A stretch of 64,000 nucleotides of DNA from positions 1-64,000 of the forward strand of contig OZ220679.1 in NCBI GenBank assembly GCA_965116355.1, in the 5' to 3' direction. Position 1 is the first letter of the stretch. Each line of letters starts with the position of its first letter. Positions 46,881 to 55,746 of this stretch are shown piece by piece. The position numbers were made by a program, and so were the translations under genes. This DNA comes from UBA1127 sp965116355. GTDB lineage: Bacteria; Chloroflexota; Dehalococcoidia; Lucifugimonadales; UBA1127. Below the pieces are notes generated by a model. It had not been told where the DNA came from, searched no databases, and saw nothing but the letters and a program-made list of their open reading frames with translations.

Positions 46881-46919
46881 GGTTTACATCTTTTGGTACA
46901 ATGAGCTAGATTGTAAACC
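46881..46919. promoter_or_regulatory. Inverted repeat operator in the divergent promoter region
   Basis: GGTTTACA (46881-46888) and TGTAAACC (46912-46919) are perfect inverted half-sites 23 bp apart. A third partial site, GGTACAAT, lies between them. The location between the divergent XRE-ImmA gene and the hypermodification operon suggests a binding site for the XRE protein. Confidence 0.6.
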
Positions 46920-47115
46920 AGGGTGCAAGGGGTGTGGAGACCAGATCCTTCCGGGTTGGCACCCCTGGCGCGGCAGGACAATAGACGAGTCAATGGAGGA
47001 GGAACTGACAGGATGACCCGCGGCCGTACAACCACCGCACGTTCGATGAGCGCGGGGACAGCGCTGTCATCGGCATCGACGGATTCCCCGAACGCCGCCT
47101 CGGAGGTGCGTCGAC
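46920..47115. other. Leader of the hypermodification operon
   Basis: A possible 36-codon leader frame runs from ATG 47013 to 47123 and overlaps the next start. It is preceded by GGAGGAGG at a rather long distance. It has no recognised content, so I do not call it a gene. Confidence 0.35.
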
Positions 47116-48812
47116 ATGTCTGAGCGGACCACCAAAGGGCGCCTTATCGTCTTCGAGGGGCCGGACGGCGTCGGCAAGTCGACACTTTCTCTTGCCCTCG
47201 CCGATAGGCTCAGGGCAATGGGTCTTCCCTGCCAGCACCTGTCCTTTCCGGGGAAGGATGCAGGAACCGTTGGCCGCCTGGTCTATGGCGTCCACCACGA
47301 CCCAATACGGTACGGCATACAGGAGATCACAGCCGCAAGCCTGCAGGCCCTTCACATCGCCGCACATCTGGATGCGATTGAGCGGCGTATCCTTCCGGAC
47401 CTCAATGAAGGTCGTTGGGTCATTCTCGATCGCTTCTGGTGGTCCACCTGGGTCTATGGGCGTGCCGCAGGGATCGACAGGACGACTTTGGACGCCTTGA
47501 TCCAGGTGGAGCGTCTCCACTGGAATGGTGTTCAGCCCGATGCCGTCTTCCTGATAGATCGGTCCAACGACTTCTTCGACAGTGACAACCGGTTGCAACT
47601 CCGGGAAGGCTATGAGGTCCTCTGCGGAGACGAGAAGACCCGGTACCCGGTCCATCAGGTCCAGAACGACAAGTCGGTCGACGAGTCCATGAATCGCGTG
47701 CTTGAAGCGCTTCGAGGCCTTCTTCCCGACGCTGTGGGCAGGAACGCGCCGGCTGAGGACAACTCTACCCCGGCACAGACCGGGCAGTTGCCTCTACTGT
47801 CGCATGACGGGAGAACCCCGTCGGTCGCCACTGAGCTGAGAGGCGCCCGCCCAACAGTTGTCTACGGCAGCTACTGGAGGTTCGCGGCAGAACGGCAGGA
47901 GATCTTCTTCCGCAAACTGGAAGGATGCCCCGCTCCGTGGACGGACGACCCCATCATCGCCAGGCACAAGTTCACCAATGCCTACAGGGCATCGGACCGC
48001 GTAAGCCAGTTCCTCATCAGGCATGTCATTTACGAGGGTGAACAGAGTCCGGAGGAGGTGTTCTTTCGTACAATCCTCTTCAAGCTCTTCAACAAGGTCG
48101 AAACGTGGGAGATGCTACAGGGTCAGCTATCGGAGATATCCTACGCCGACTACTCCTTCGAGAGATACGACCAGGCGCTCACCGAGGCCCAGGCTTCCGG
48201 CGCAAGAATCTACTCGGGGGCATACATGATGCCGTCGGGGAGGAGCTCTTTTGGCCATACCCAGAAGCATCGCAACCACCTCTTGTTGCTGGAACGGATG
48301 ATGGGGGATGAGGTGCCACAAAGGATCGCCAGCGCACCAAGCATGGAACAGGCCTTCCAGATTCTCAGGTCGTACCCGACCATAGGCGATTTCCTGGCTT
48401 ACCAGTTCGTGACGGACCTCAACTACAGCACTCTCACCGATTTCTCCGAGATGGAGTTCGTAGTTCCGGGACCTGGCGCGCTGGATGGCATCCGCAAGTG
48501 CTTCAGCGACCTTGGCGTCCTGACCGAGGCGGACGCCATCAAGGCCGTCACGGAGATACAGGAGCAGGAGTTCGAGAGACTTGGCTTGAGGTTCCGGTCC
48601 TTGGGAGGGCGGCCCTTCAACTGATCGACTGCCAGAATCTATTCTGCGAGGTGTCCAAGTATGCCCGGGTGAAGCATCCAGATATCCGTGGGGTGAGCGA
48701 CCGCAAGCGCATCAAGCAGTTCTACCTTCCTTCTGGAACGCCCATCGCTTACTGGTACCCTCCGAAGTGGGGCATCAATAACCTGATTCCTTCTCCAGGA
48801 GGGTCGACATGA
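47116..48812 (+). CDS. Thymidylate-kinase-like domain fused to a DNA base hypermodification domain (one frameshift)
   Basis: The first frame (47116-48624) has a P-loop FEGPDGVGKST (Lys21) and DRFWWST (105-111), as in thymidylate kinase. From about residue 245 it has a second domain (YGSYWRFAAERQEIFFRK, PAPWTDDPIIARHKFTNAYR). That second domain resembles the families named alpha-glutamyl/putrescinyl-thymine pyrophosphorylase or 5-hmdU DNA kinase helical domain. The family C terminus, with LQLIDCQNLFCEV and YWYPPKWGIN, is found in the next frame (about 48618-48812). One extra C in the CCC at 48613-48615 joins them into about 565 residues. Its stop at 48810-48812 overlaps the next ATG by 4 bp, which supports the joined reading. 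Role inferred: activating a modified thymine or its DNA form. Confidence 0.8.
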
Positions 48813-49870
48813 TTACGCTCTTTCAGGGTGCGACTGCCGATGAGGTCTGGCAGCAGGCGGCACAGGCGTTTCGACGGCGGGACGGAGTCGCCGTTCAAGA
48901 TGGGAGAGGTGGGCCGACACGGGAAATCCTTCATGCTGCCATCTCGATAGCGGACCCACGGCAGCGCTGGGTGACGTCGAGACAGCCAGTATTGAACCCT
49001 GCCTTTGCTCTCGCCGAGGTCGTGTGGATCATGACTGGTCGCAATGACCTGGCATTCCTGGAATTCTGGAGTAGGGAGTACAGGAAATATGCTGGGGACG
49101 GGCTGGAGCTCCACGGGGCGTACGGGTATCGCATACGTAACCATCTCTCCATAGACCAGTTGGACCGGGCATTCCGAGCCCTATCGAACAACCCCGACAC
49201 GAGACAGGTCGTCCTTCAGATCTGGGACTCCGAAGTCGACCTGCCCAACCCTGATGGGACGCCGGTAGATTACGACATCCCCTGTAACGTCATTTCGATG
49301 CCCAAGGTCCGCGACGGGAAGTTGGAGTGGCAACAGGTGATCCGTAGCAATGACGTGTTTCGTGGCCTTCCGTACAACCTCGTCCAGTTCACCAGCCTGC
49401 AGGAGATATTGGCCGGATGGTTGAACGTCGAGTGTGGCACGTACAACCAGCTCAGCGACAGCCTGCATGTCTACGAGGGGGACACGGCTAACGTGCTAGC
49501 CTCTGGCCCTCCGCCAGACGTCGCCCTCAACACCGACAGTCTGGCGCTTCCCAGGGATGAGTCAGACCAGGTGTTCAAGGAACTCGAATGGCGCGTCGAG
49601 AAGCTGATCGACCCAGACCTAGCGTCCGGGGCGCTAAGAGGAATGGCATCCTGGGATTCAGCCCCCGAAGCCTACCGGAACATCATGACGGTCCTTGCTG
49701 CCGAGACCCTTCGACGCCGGGGCGACACGGATTCGGCTGTCGAGGCCATGACCACCTGCACCAATCCTGCATACCGGCAACTCTGGGCGTGGTGGCTCGC
49801 CAGGACATCTGGAGGGAAGCATGGAGCCGGTTCACCCTCCGGCGCCGAGGTTGGACCGAGGAGCCGCTGA
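48809..49870 (+). CDS. Thymidylate synthase homologue, possible dUMP/dCMP hydroxymethylase
   Basis: 353 residues. The thymidylate synthase core is plain: HGAYGYRIR (102-110), catalytic Cys159 in DIPCNVISM, RSNDVFRGLPYN (from about 179), and DSLHVYE with His220 and Tyr222. The usual PCH is PCN here, and the C-terminal end does not look like that of ordinary ThyA. In phage pathways such homologues make 5-hydroxymethyl-dUMP or -dCMP from the nucleotide and methylene-tetrahydrofolate. Next to a hypermodification protein and an Nmad2 gene that role is more likely than ordinary dTMP synthesis. Substrate is unproven. Confidence 0.85.
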   Translation: MITLFQGATADEVWQQAAQAFRRRDGVAVQDGRGGPTREILHAAISIADPRQRWVTSRQPVLNPAFALAEVVWIMTGRNDLAFLEFWSREYRKYAGDGLELHGAYGYRIRNHLSIDQLDRAFRALSNNPDTRQVVLQIWDSEVDLPNPDGTPVDYDIPCNVISMPKVRDGKLEWQQVIRSNDVFRGLPYNLVQFTSLQEILAGWLNVECGTYNQLSDSLHVYEGDTANVLASGPPPDVALNTDSLALPRDESDQVFKELEWRVEKLIDPDLASGALRGMASWDSAPEAYRNIMTVLAAETLRRRGDTDSAVEAMTTCTNPAYRQLWAWWLARTSGGKHGAGSPSGAEVGPRSR

Positions 49871-49884
49871 GGGGAGACTGCGCC

Positions 49885-50382
49885 ATGAACCAACGGATCA
49901 GGATCACCGAGTTGTTCGCCAGATTCCAGCTGGAGAAGGTGAAGCTGGGCCCCAGCTGGGCCAGCGCCGAGATCGCAATTGACGCCAGTGACAGCGACGC
50001 AGCCTGGGAACTCTACGTCGAGATGCTGACTAGGGTGGTCACCCAGCCCCTCCCGGTTGAGACGGGGGACGAGGAGACTGCCCTCGACAGCGTCTACTCG
50101 CTATTCCCCATCACCCGGGAGGTCCTGCGTCGACGCGGTAGGCGGGCCATCAACTTCACGAAGATAGCCGTCCCCATCCTGAACCAGATCGTCCGGCCCT
50201 TTACGGCAAAGTGGCACGGCAAGCGCTTGGCCGGAGAGCTGGCAGACGAGGTCATACGCAATGAGTTCAGGGACGAGCTGGCGGCCTTGCAAGAGGACCT
50301 GCGCAACTACAATCGCATGCTAGCGCGCATAGCCGGCGTGGAAGACCTCACGGACCTGGAGAAGGACACGGGGGCGGAATGA
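49885..50382 (+). CDS. Unrecognised 165-residue protein of the hypermodification/TIR operon
   Basis: From ATG 49885, with GAGGGGAG upstream, giving 165 residues. It is soluble, mixed alpha/beta, with ARFQLEKVKLGPSW at the start, SVYSLFPITREVLRRRG in the middle and an acidic helical tail (VEDLTDLEKD). No named domain is recognised. It starts 14 bp after the thymidylate-synthase-like gene, and the TIR-like gene overlaps its stop. This tight coupling suggests a subunit or regulator of the TIR proteins. The longer open frame from 49588 lies wholly inside the previous gene and is rejected. Confidence 0.7.
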   Translation: MNQRIRITELFARFQLEKVKLGPSWASAEIAIDASDSDAAWELYVEMLTRVVTQPLPVETGDEETALDSVYSLFPITREVLRRRGRRAINFTKIAVPILNQIVRPFTAKWHGKRLAGELADEVIRNEFRDELAALQEDLRNYNRMLARIAGVEDLTDLEKDTGAE

Positions 50383-50945
50383 TGCCGAGAAGACGCCGAC
50401 ACAATGTGTTCGTCAGCTACCACCATGACCAGGACCAGCGGGACAGGGAGAGATTTGTTCACATGATGGGCGACAACATCGTTGACCGGTCAGTGAACAT
50501 TGGCGACATACCCGGTCCCAACCCTCCCACCGAAGCCACACTTCAGCGGATTCGGGAAGAGTTCATTGCCCAAGTGTCTGTTACGGTTGTACTGGTAGGG
50601 CGGTGCACCTGGCAGCGAAAGTTCGTTGACTGGGAGATTGGGGCCTCTCTCAGGGATACTAGGTCGAATCCTCGATGCGGGCTCCTGGGCATCCTTCTCC
50701 CCTGTCATCCGGACTACGGGAGTACCACCTATCACAGCCAGCTGATTCCGCCGAGATTGGCGGACAACTGCGACGGGGTCGACCCATTCGCATCAATCCG
50801 CGACTGGTCGGATGACCCGGATGAGGTGCGAGGCTGGATTCACGGCGCATTTCTAAGGCGAAAGCGACAACCCGACCCGGACAACGGCCGTCTGCCATTC
50901 GGGAGAAACTGGAACGGCAACTGCGCGGCGGGTTGGCAGCAATAG
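50379..50945 (+). CDS. TIR-like domain protein 1 (ThsB/DUF1863 type)
   Basis: 188 residues. It reads as the MTH538/ThsB TIR-like fold: NVFVSYHHDQDQRDRERF at the start, a GDIPG loop, VSVTVVLVGRCTWQRKFVDW (strand and helix with the conserved W-E-I), then LLGILLP. ThsB-type proteins in Thoeris make or use NAD-derived signals. It overlaps the previous gene by 4 bp. The canonical TIR catalytic Glu cannot be assigned with certainty; the Glu in DWEIGASL is one candidate. Confidence 0.82.
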   Translation: MMPRRRRHNVFVSYHHDQDQRDRERFVHMMGDNIVDRSVNIGDIPGPNPPTEATLQRIREEFIAQVSVTVVLVGRCTWQRKFVDWEIGASLRDTRSNPRCGLLGILLPCHPDYGSTTYHSQLIPPRLADNCDGVDPFASIRDWSDDPDEVRGWIHGAFLRRKRQPDPDNGRLPFGRNWNGNCAAGWQQ

Positions 50946-50995
50946 GTCGTTCTTACACTGCGGTATGAAAGGAAGAGAGAAAGGGGGTAGGTGAC

Positions 50996-51472
50996 ATGGC
51001 CGACGATATACGCAATGTCTTCATCAGTCACATTCACGAGGACGATGAGGGCATCGACAACATCAAGAGGCTTGCCGAAAAGCATGGGATGACGGTCCGA
51101 AACGGCTCGGTCACTTCGGACAGACCCAACTCAGCAACCAACGAGGACTACATCAAGCACCAGATTCTGGCGCCGCGCATCAGATGGTCCAGCGTGCTCG
51201 TCGTGTACATTTCGCCAGAGACCAAACACAGTTGGTGGGTGAATTGGGAAATCGAGTACGCCCACAGCCAGGGCAAGAGGGTGGTCGGCGTGTGGGAATG
51301 GGGAGCGAAGGAGTGCGAAGTACCGGAAGCGCTCACGCGCCATGGTGATGCCGTCGTCGGGTGGAACGGAGAGAGCATCGTCGATGCCATCAACGGCGAT
51401 TCCGACGAGTGGCGACAGCCGGATGGGTCTGACTGGGACTACCGTCCCATCAAGCGCTATGCCTGCCGGTAG
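50996..51472 (+). CDS. TIR-like domain protein 2
   Basis: 158 residues. NVFISHIHEDDEGIDNIKRL opens the fold. NEDYIKHQILAPRIRWS, VYISPETKHSWWVNWEIEYA and GKRVVGVWEWGA carry the rest, ending with AVVGWNGESIVDAINGD. It is related to but distinct from the preceding TIR-like protein, so the two probably form a pair and not a recent duplication. A purine-rich site (GGGGGTAGGTG) precedes ATG 50996. It may be an NADase or cyclase, or a signal-binding partner. The Nmad2 gene follows after 6 bp. Confidence 0.82.
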   Translation: MADDIRNVFISHIHEDDEGIDNIKRLAEKHGMTVRNGSVTSDRPNSATNEDYIKHQILAPRIRWSSVLVVYISPETKHSWWVNWEIEYAHSQGKRVVGVWEWGAKECEVPEALTRHGDAVVGWNGESIVDAINGDSDEWRQPDGSDWDYRPIKRYACR

Positions 51473-51478
51473 TTCGCC

Positions 51479-52078
51479 ATGCACGCCAGGCTGTACTCAT
51501 ACATTGTGGCCAGGGACTACGGATTCGCTCCGAATCCGTTCTTCGGGTTTTGCACCCTGGCGACGTGCAAGCCGCAGATACGCAAGAAGGCCGAGGTGGG
51601 AGACTGGATCATAGGCACCGGCTCAAAGTCCAAAGGCATGGACGGACGCCTTGTCTACGCCATGAGGGTCACCGAAGCCATGTCCTTCGACGAATACTGG
51701 GCCGACAGCCGCTTCCACCGCAAGCGTCCTGACATGCACGCCAGCATGAAGAAGGCCTTCGGGGATAACATCTACCACCGTGACAACGGCACTGGCCCAT
51801 GGCGGCAACTGGATTCACACCACAGCCATGAAGACGGGACGCAGAACGATAGGAACGTCCGGAACGACACACAGGTCAACCGCATGCTCGTCAGCGATGA
51901 TTTCATCTACTGGGGAGGTAGTGGTCCATTACTACCTGATTTTCGCGGGGAGACCGTTTGCCACAGCACACAGGGGCATAGATGCAGTTTCTCTAGCGAC
52001 GTGGTTGAGGGCTTCGTTGCCTGGCTCCGTGGCTTGAACGACGTTGGCTACTGTGGGAACCCCTTAGAATGGCATTAA
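51479..52078 (+). CDS. Nucleotide modification-associated domain 2 (Nmad2) protein
   Basis: 199 residues. The N terminus YSYIVARDYGFAPNPFFGFC, then LATCKPQIRKKAEVGDWIIG and LVYAMRVTEAMSFDEYW, match what I know of the Nmad2 family. That family was defined from operons for modified DNA bases (Iyer and colleagues, 2013). A His-rich loop (HHSHEDG) may bind metal. The family is thought to take part in base-modification chemistry, but the reaction is not known. It is the last gene of the operon. Confidence 0.85.
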   Translation: MHARLYSYIVARDYGFAPNPFFGFCTLATCKPQIRKKAEVGDWIIGTGSKSKGMDGRLVYAMRVTEAMSFDEYWADSRFHRKRPDMHASMKKAFGDNIYHRDNGTGPWRQLDSHHSHEDGTQNDRNVRNDTQVNRMLVSDDFIYWGGSGPLLPDFRGETVCHSTQGHRCSFSSDVVEGFVAWLRGLNDVGYCGNPLEWH

Positions 52079-52542
52079 GCGTTCGGTTGCATCCCTCTTC
52101 GGCTCTTGATACTAACCCCTTACTTGGTGACGACCGGGCGCATTCCGCTTACGCAGCGGGGAGACTTTTGGGAGCTGGACTCCCTTAGCACCCTCGCCAT
52201 TCAGTAATGTCTTTGCAGTCGGGTCATCCAGCACCCTCGAGATCTCCACTCACCAGTCACCGCCCAAACACACCAAAGGGAGTCTACTGTAGGCAGTCAC
52301 CCAGTCCGCCAAAAGCAGCGATTGCGGCAATGCAGTGTCCGGCCGAATTGGTTCACGGCTGGTTCGGATTCGGAATCGCATATTCTCCAGTGTACAATGA
52401 CGCGACCTTATTGGAGCTCGACTCTCGTATGGTAGAACACCACAATCCTAAGAAACTGGCTTGTCGACCCCGGATCAATTGTGGAATCAGGACCAGTACA
52501 ATCGATGGTCAAACCTCGACATCACAAACGCTAAGGAGAAGA
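52079..52542. other. Intergenic stretch before the glycosyltransferase gene
   Basis: A forward frame continues from 52207 into the glycosyltransferase gene, but its first 112 residues have no conserved content and a good ribosome site lies at 52533. I see nothing else. Confidence 0.5.
52533..52539 (+). promoter_or_regulatory. Ribosome-binding site deciding the glycosyltransferase start
   Basis: AAGGAGA lies 3 bases before ATG 52543. It favours that ATG over the upstream ATG at 52207. Confidence 0.7.
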
Positions 52543-53424
52543 ATGACCTTTGAATACCAGGGAGCTGATAGACAGATCTACAGTGAACCGGCAGCGGTCA
52601 CGAATCCTTGCCACATTGCCGAAGATGATGGTCTTCGCTCCCGTCACATGAGGCGTTTAATCCAAGACTTGGTCTCGACCGAGGCCTGTCCTACTACACA
52701 GACAATCCCGAAGGTTGTCATTCAGTTCTGGCACGATTCCAACAATATACCTGCAGATGTCCAAGAGTGCATTGACAGCTGGAAATCGCTTGAAAGTCGA
52801 GGTGTCAAACGGGTTTTCTTTGATGACCATCAGGCGAGAAGATTCATAACCAATAGCTTCGATCTTCATCATGTAGCGGCGTTTGACCGGTGTCGTCACC
52901 CGGCGATGCGGTGTGACTATTTTCGCCTATGCTACTTAGCTAGGCACGGTGGCTTTTACGTAGACGCCGACGAGTTTTACCAGGGAGAGGACTGCGACCC
53001 TTTGTTTGCGGATAATCGCCTAAAGATCCAGCCTTTGTGCTACGACATCCCATCAGCAGCAATGGTTCCCTACGACGTGTTCACAAGAGAAAACAGCGAA
53101 TCTACGAACTGGATCTTCTATGCAAACAACAATCCGCTTGTCGCGCCGGCTTCTCATCCTGTCATCCGATTGGCCCTTCGTCGGTCGACTCGAATTCTCT
53201 TGAAGGATGAAAGCAAACGACTCGACATACAGTCAACAACTGGACCAGGTAACTTCACCGCTAGTTTAGTTAGACACGCAATCGTTACCGAGCTTTCCGG
53301 CCAGGTTCGAGACTTTTCATTCATAGCCAACTGGGAAGCTATTTCGATCAGCCGATGGCCGCTAAGCTATCGAAGTGATGAGCGGAATTGGAGGCTATGG
53401 AACCGTGCACAGAGGCCTATGTAG
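52543..53424 (+). CDS. DXD-containing sugar transferase (Gly_transf_sug type)
   Basis: 293 residues from ATG 52543. The core matches the capsular polysaccharide/OCH1-like glycosyltransferase type: IPKVVIQFWHDSNNIP, FDDHQARRFI, HPAMRCDYFRLCYLARHGG and the metal-binding YVDADEF. These enzymes move a sugar from a nucleotide sugar onto a glycan or protein. The AT-rich codon use differs from neighbouring genes, as it does in the next gene, suggesting a glycan cassette gained by transfer. Confidence 0.85.
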   Translation: MTFEYQGADRQIYSEPAAVTNPCHIAEDDGLRSRHMRRLIQDLVSTEACPTTQTIPKVVIQFWHDSNNIPADVQECIDSWKSLESRGVKRVFFDDHQARRFITNSFDLHHVAAFDRCRHPAMRCDYFRLCYLARHGGFYVDADEFYQGEDCDPLFADNRLKIQPLCYDIPSAAMVPYDVFTRENSESTNWIFYANNNPLVAPASHPVIRLALRRSTRILLKDESKRLDIQSTTGPGNFTASLVRHAIVTELSGQVRDFSFIANWEAISISRWPLSYRSDERNWRLWNRAQRPM

Positions 53425-53526
53425 CAGTGTCAGGCGAACCCTGCAACCGTGTACAACGTTGGCGTCCACCTTATACCTAGTGCCCTCCTACTGGCGCCAA
53501 GCTGATGGAAGGAACTTTTACTCCTG

Positions 53527-55746
53527 ATGAATGCGGAAAAACCATCTCGATTCCTTCGGCGGGTGTGGTTTTGGGCGATGCTAGGTGCTAGGTATCTGGA
53601 GACCAACACCATTACTAGGTCGTTTGGCAATGAGAGAACGGGCGATCTCATTCAACGAATCTACGTGATCAATCTGGATCGGCAGCCCAATCGCTGGCGA
53701 CAGATGAGCCAAGAGCTTAGCAGGCTACGCGACCGATCAGGAGGCTCCTTGGCCAAGCTGAGCAGGCGCTTTTCTGCTGTAGACGCAAGATACCTGTACG
53801 AGCCAAATGGTGGAGACCAAATAGAGTCAACCTATCGTTTGTCTGATCAACTCTTCGTTCAGCCGGAGCCGCGGCTGGACCACGTAGTAGATGCGCAAGC
53901 CCAAGACATCGAAATGACACCTCAAGAGGTGGCAGTCGCCCTTTCACACATTGAGGTTTGGAAGACAATAGCCGCAAATGAGCCGCGGTACACCCTAGTG
54001 TTGGAGGATGACATCTACTTCCGAAGGGGATTCGCCAGAGTCTTCGACGCCACATGGGCTGACCTTAGCCAGTGGAATGGGCAGGGTATCGATGTCGACA
54101 TGGTCTATCTGTCGTATGAAAGAGCTCTCAAGGAGATACCGGGAAGCCCAGTCTCTAAACTGCTGTTCAGACCAACGACCGGTCTCTGGCAACTCTCCGG
54201 TTACATACTGTCTAAGGATGGTGCAGCAAATCTTCTCCGGCTACTACCGGTGCGGGGACCAGTAGATCTCTGGCTCAATCATCAGTTCAGGAGACTCAAT
54301 GTTCTAGCCACCCGGCGTCCAATAGTCGTGCAGAGACCGGATGTACCGTCCACAAACTCTTACTCCGTACTGCCCATCCTTTCCCGAGTCGGGGTAATCA
54401 CCCGAGAAAAGCCACTGCTGGTCAAAAGTATGTCACTGCGCGGGCCTGTCTTTGCTTTCGGCCAGAGTGGCTCGGGCTTAGCGTCACTCGCAATGGCACT
54501 CTCAATGCTGGGTTATAGGTGCTGCAGCGACGTTACGGCGCTGCCGACTCGTGAACATGCCGAACTATTCGGGAACGGGCGCAAGCGAGTGTTTGACGCC
54601 TATGTGAATATCGGCTCACTAGATTCGCGCTTGCTTTCCAAACTGGCGAAGACCTACCCCAAGGCGCGATTCATCGCGACTGTGAGAGGAGATGGGCCGC
54701 CAAATGGTTCAATTGGAGAATTTCAGACCGGAGGTTCCGCACATCCTGCAGCTAGTGAACATTGGACAGACAGCAACTTGATCCGGCTCTCCGAAGAGAT
54801 ATCCAACAACCTCCTAGTGCTTCCATCCCTGCACCGTGACAAATGGGAATTGCTTAGGGGTTTCTTGGGATGCGAGTACCCTGCCCATGCATATCCCAAT
54901 CGCGAAGACGTAATGCAACGTCCACTCGTAGCCGAATCAGGTGATCGTCAAAATGGCTGGAGATCGCAAGTGAGGAATCTCAAAAGAGACTCGTCTCCGT
55001 GGATTGTCCCCGGGACAGATTGGCCCGGCCTGGCACTCGCCGAAGTTAACGAGACAGTGCCTCTTGATTCTCTAGGCAACGGCCTAGTCGATGATTCCAG
55101 AGACTCGGAAAACCGAACCTGGGTGCTACGCGACGACACCTTTCCGAGTAATCTTGCACTATTCACGCCCGACAACTTCACGATCAACAAGTGCGGCGTT
55201 GGACAGCTCACACTGCGCCAGGAGAATGCTTCCGTAAGGCAATTCACATCCGCATCAATTGCAAGTGGGCAGCGCTATCTTTACGGACGATTTGTTGCGG
55301 ACCTAAGGCCATCGAACACTCCAGGTGCGATAACAGGAATGTTCTTGCATCGCAATTCGCCTCGTCAGGAAATTGATCTTGAGTTCTTAGGCAAGGACAC
55401 TACGAGCTTGCTCGTGAATGTGTATTACAACCCCGGCGTCGAGGGGACAAAGCTGGAATATGGCTACCGAGGGACGCCTACACTCATTGAACTGGGCTTC
55501 GACGCAGCGTCGGAATTCCATCGATATGAAATTGAATGGTGTGCAGACTATATCGTATGGAGAGTCGACGGACGCCTTGTATGCAAGCGGAACATGTGGG
55601 ACCCTACTCCCATCCCACATCTACCAATGCAGTTCAACGTGAACCTCTGGCCCTCAAGGTCCATAAGGCTGGCCGGGAGGTTGGCTACCGGTGACCTGCC
55701 TACCCAGAGTTATATTAGAAACATTGATGTACAGTCAGTCTCTTGA
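53527..55746 (+). CDS. GT25 glycosyltransferase-sulfotransferase-GH16 three-domain fusion
   Basis: 739 residues with three parts. Residues about 40-290 resemble family 25 glycosyltransferases (IQRIYVINLDRQPNRW, TLVLEDDIYF and a SGYILSKDGA region). Residues about 305-470 hold a sulfotransferase-like P-loop (FAFGQSGSGLASLAMAL, from residue 309) with LAKTYPKARFIATVR. Residues about 540-730 are a glycoside hydrolase 16-like fold with E615-I-D-L-E619 as the catalytic E-x-D-x-E, and FHRYEIEWCADYIVWRVDG. I know of no standard family with this order. It could build, sulfate and trim or transglycosylate a polysaccharide. The single start at 53527 and continuous frame argue against an assembly join. 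Confidence 0.75.
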   Translation: MNAEKPSRFLRRVWFWAMLGARYLETNTITRSFGNERTGDLIQRIYVINLDRQPNRWRQMSQELSRLRDRSGGSLAKLSRRFSAVDARYLYEPNGGDQIESTYRLSDQLFVQPEPRLDHVVDAQAQDIEMTPQEVAVALSHIEVWKTIAANEPRYTLVLEDDIYFRRGFARVFDATWADLSQWNGQGIDVDMVYLSYERALKEIPGSPVSKLLFRPTTGLWQLSGYILSKDGAANLLRLLPVRGPVDLWLNHQFRRLNVLATRRPIVVQRPDVPSTNSYSVLPILSRVGVITREKPLLVKSMSLRGPVFAFGQSGSGLASLAMALSMLGYRCCSDVTALPTREHAELFGNGRKRVFDAYVNIGSLDSRLLSKLAKTYPKARFIATVRGDGPPNGSIGEFQTGGSAHPAASEHWTDSNLIRLSEEISNNLLVLPSLHRDKWELLRGFLGCEYPAHAYPNREDVMQRPLVAESGDRQNGWRSQVRNLKRDSSPWIVPGTDWPGLALAEVNETVPLDSLGNGLVDDSRDSENRTWVLRDDTFPSNLALFTPDNFTINKCGVGQLTLRQENASVRQFTSASIASGQRYLYGRFVADLRPSNTPGAITGMFLHRNSPRQEIDLEFLGKDTTSLLVNVYYNPGVEGTKLEYGYRGTPTLIELGFDAASEFHRYEIEWCADYIVWRVDGRLVCKRNMWDPTPIPHLPMQFNVNLWPSRSIRLAGRLATGDLPTQSYIRNIDVQSVS

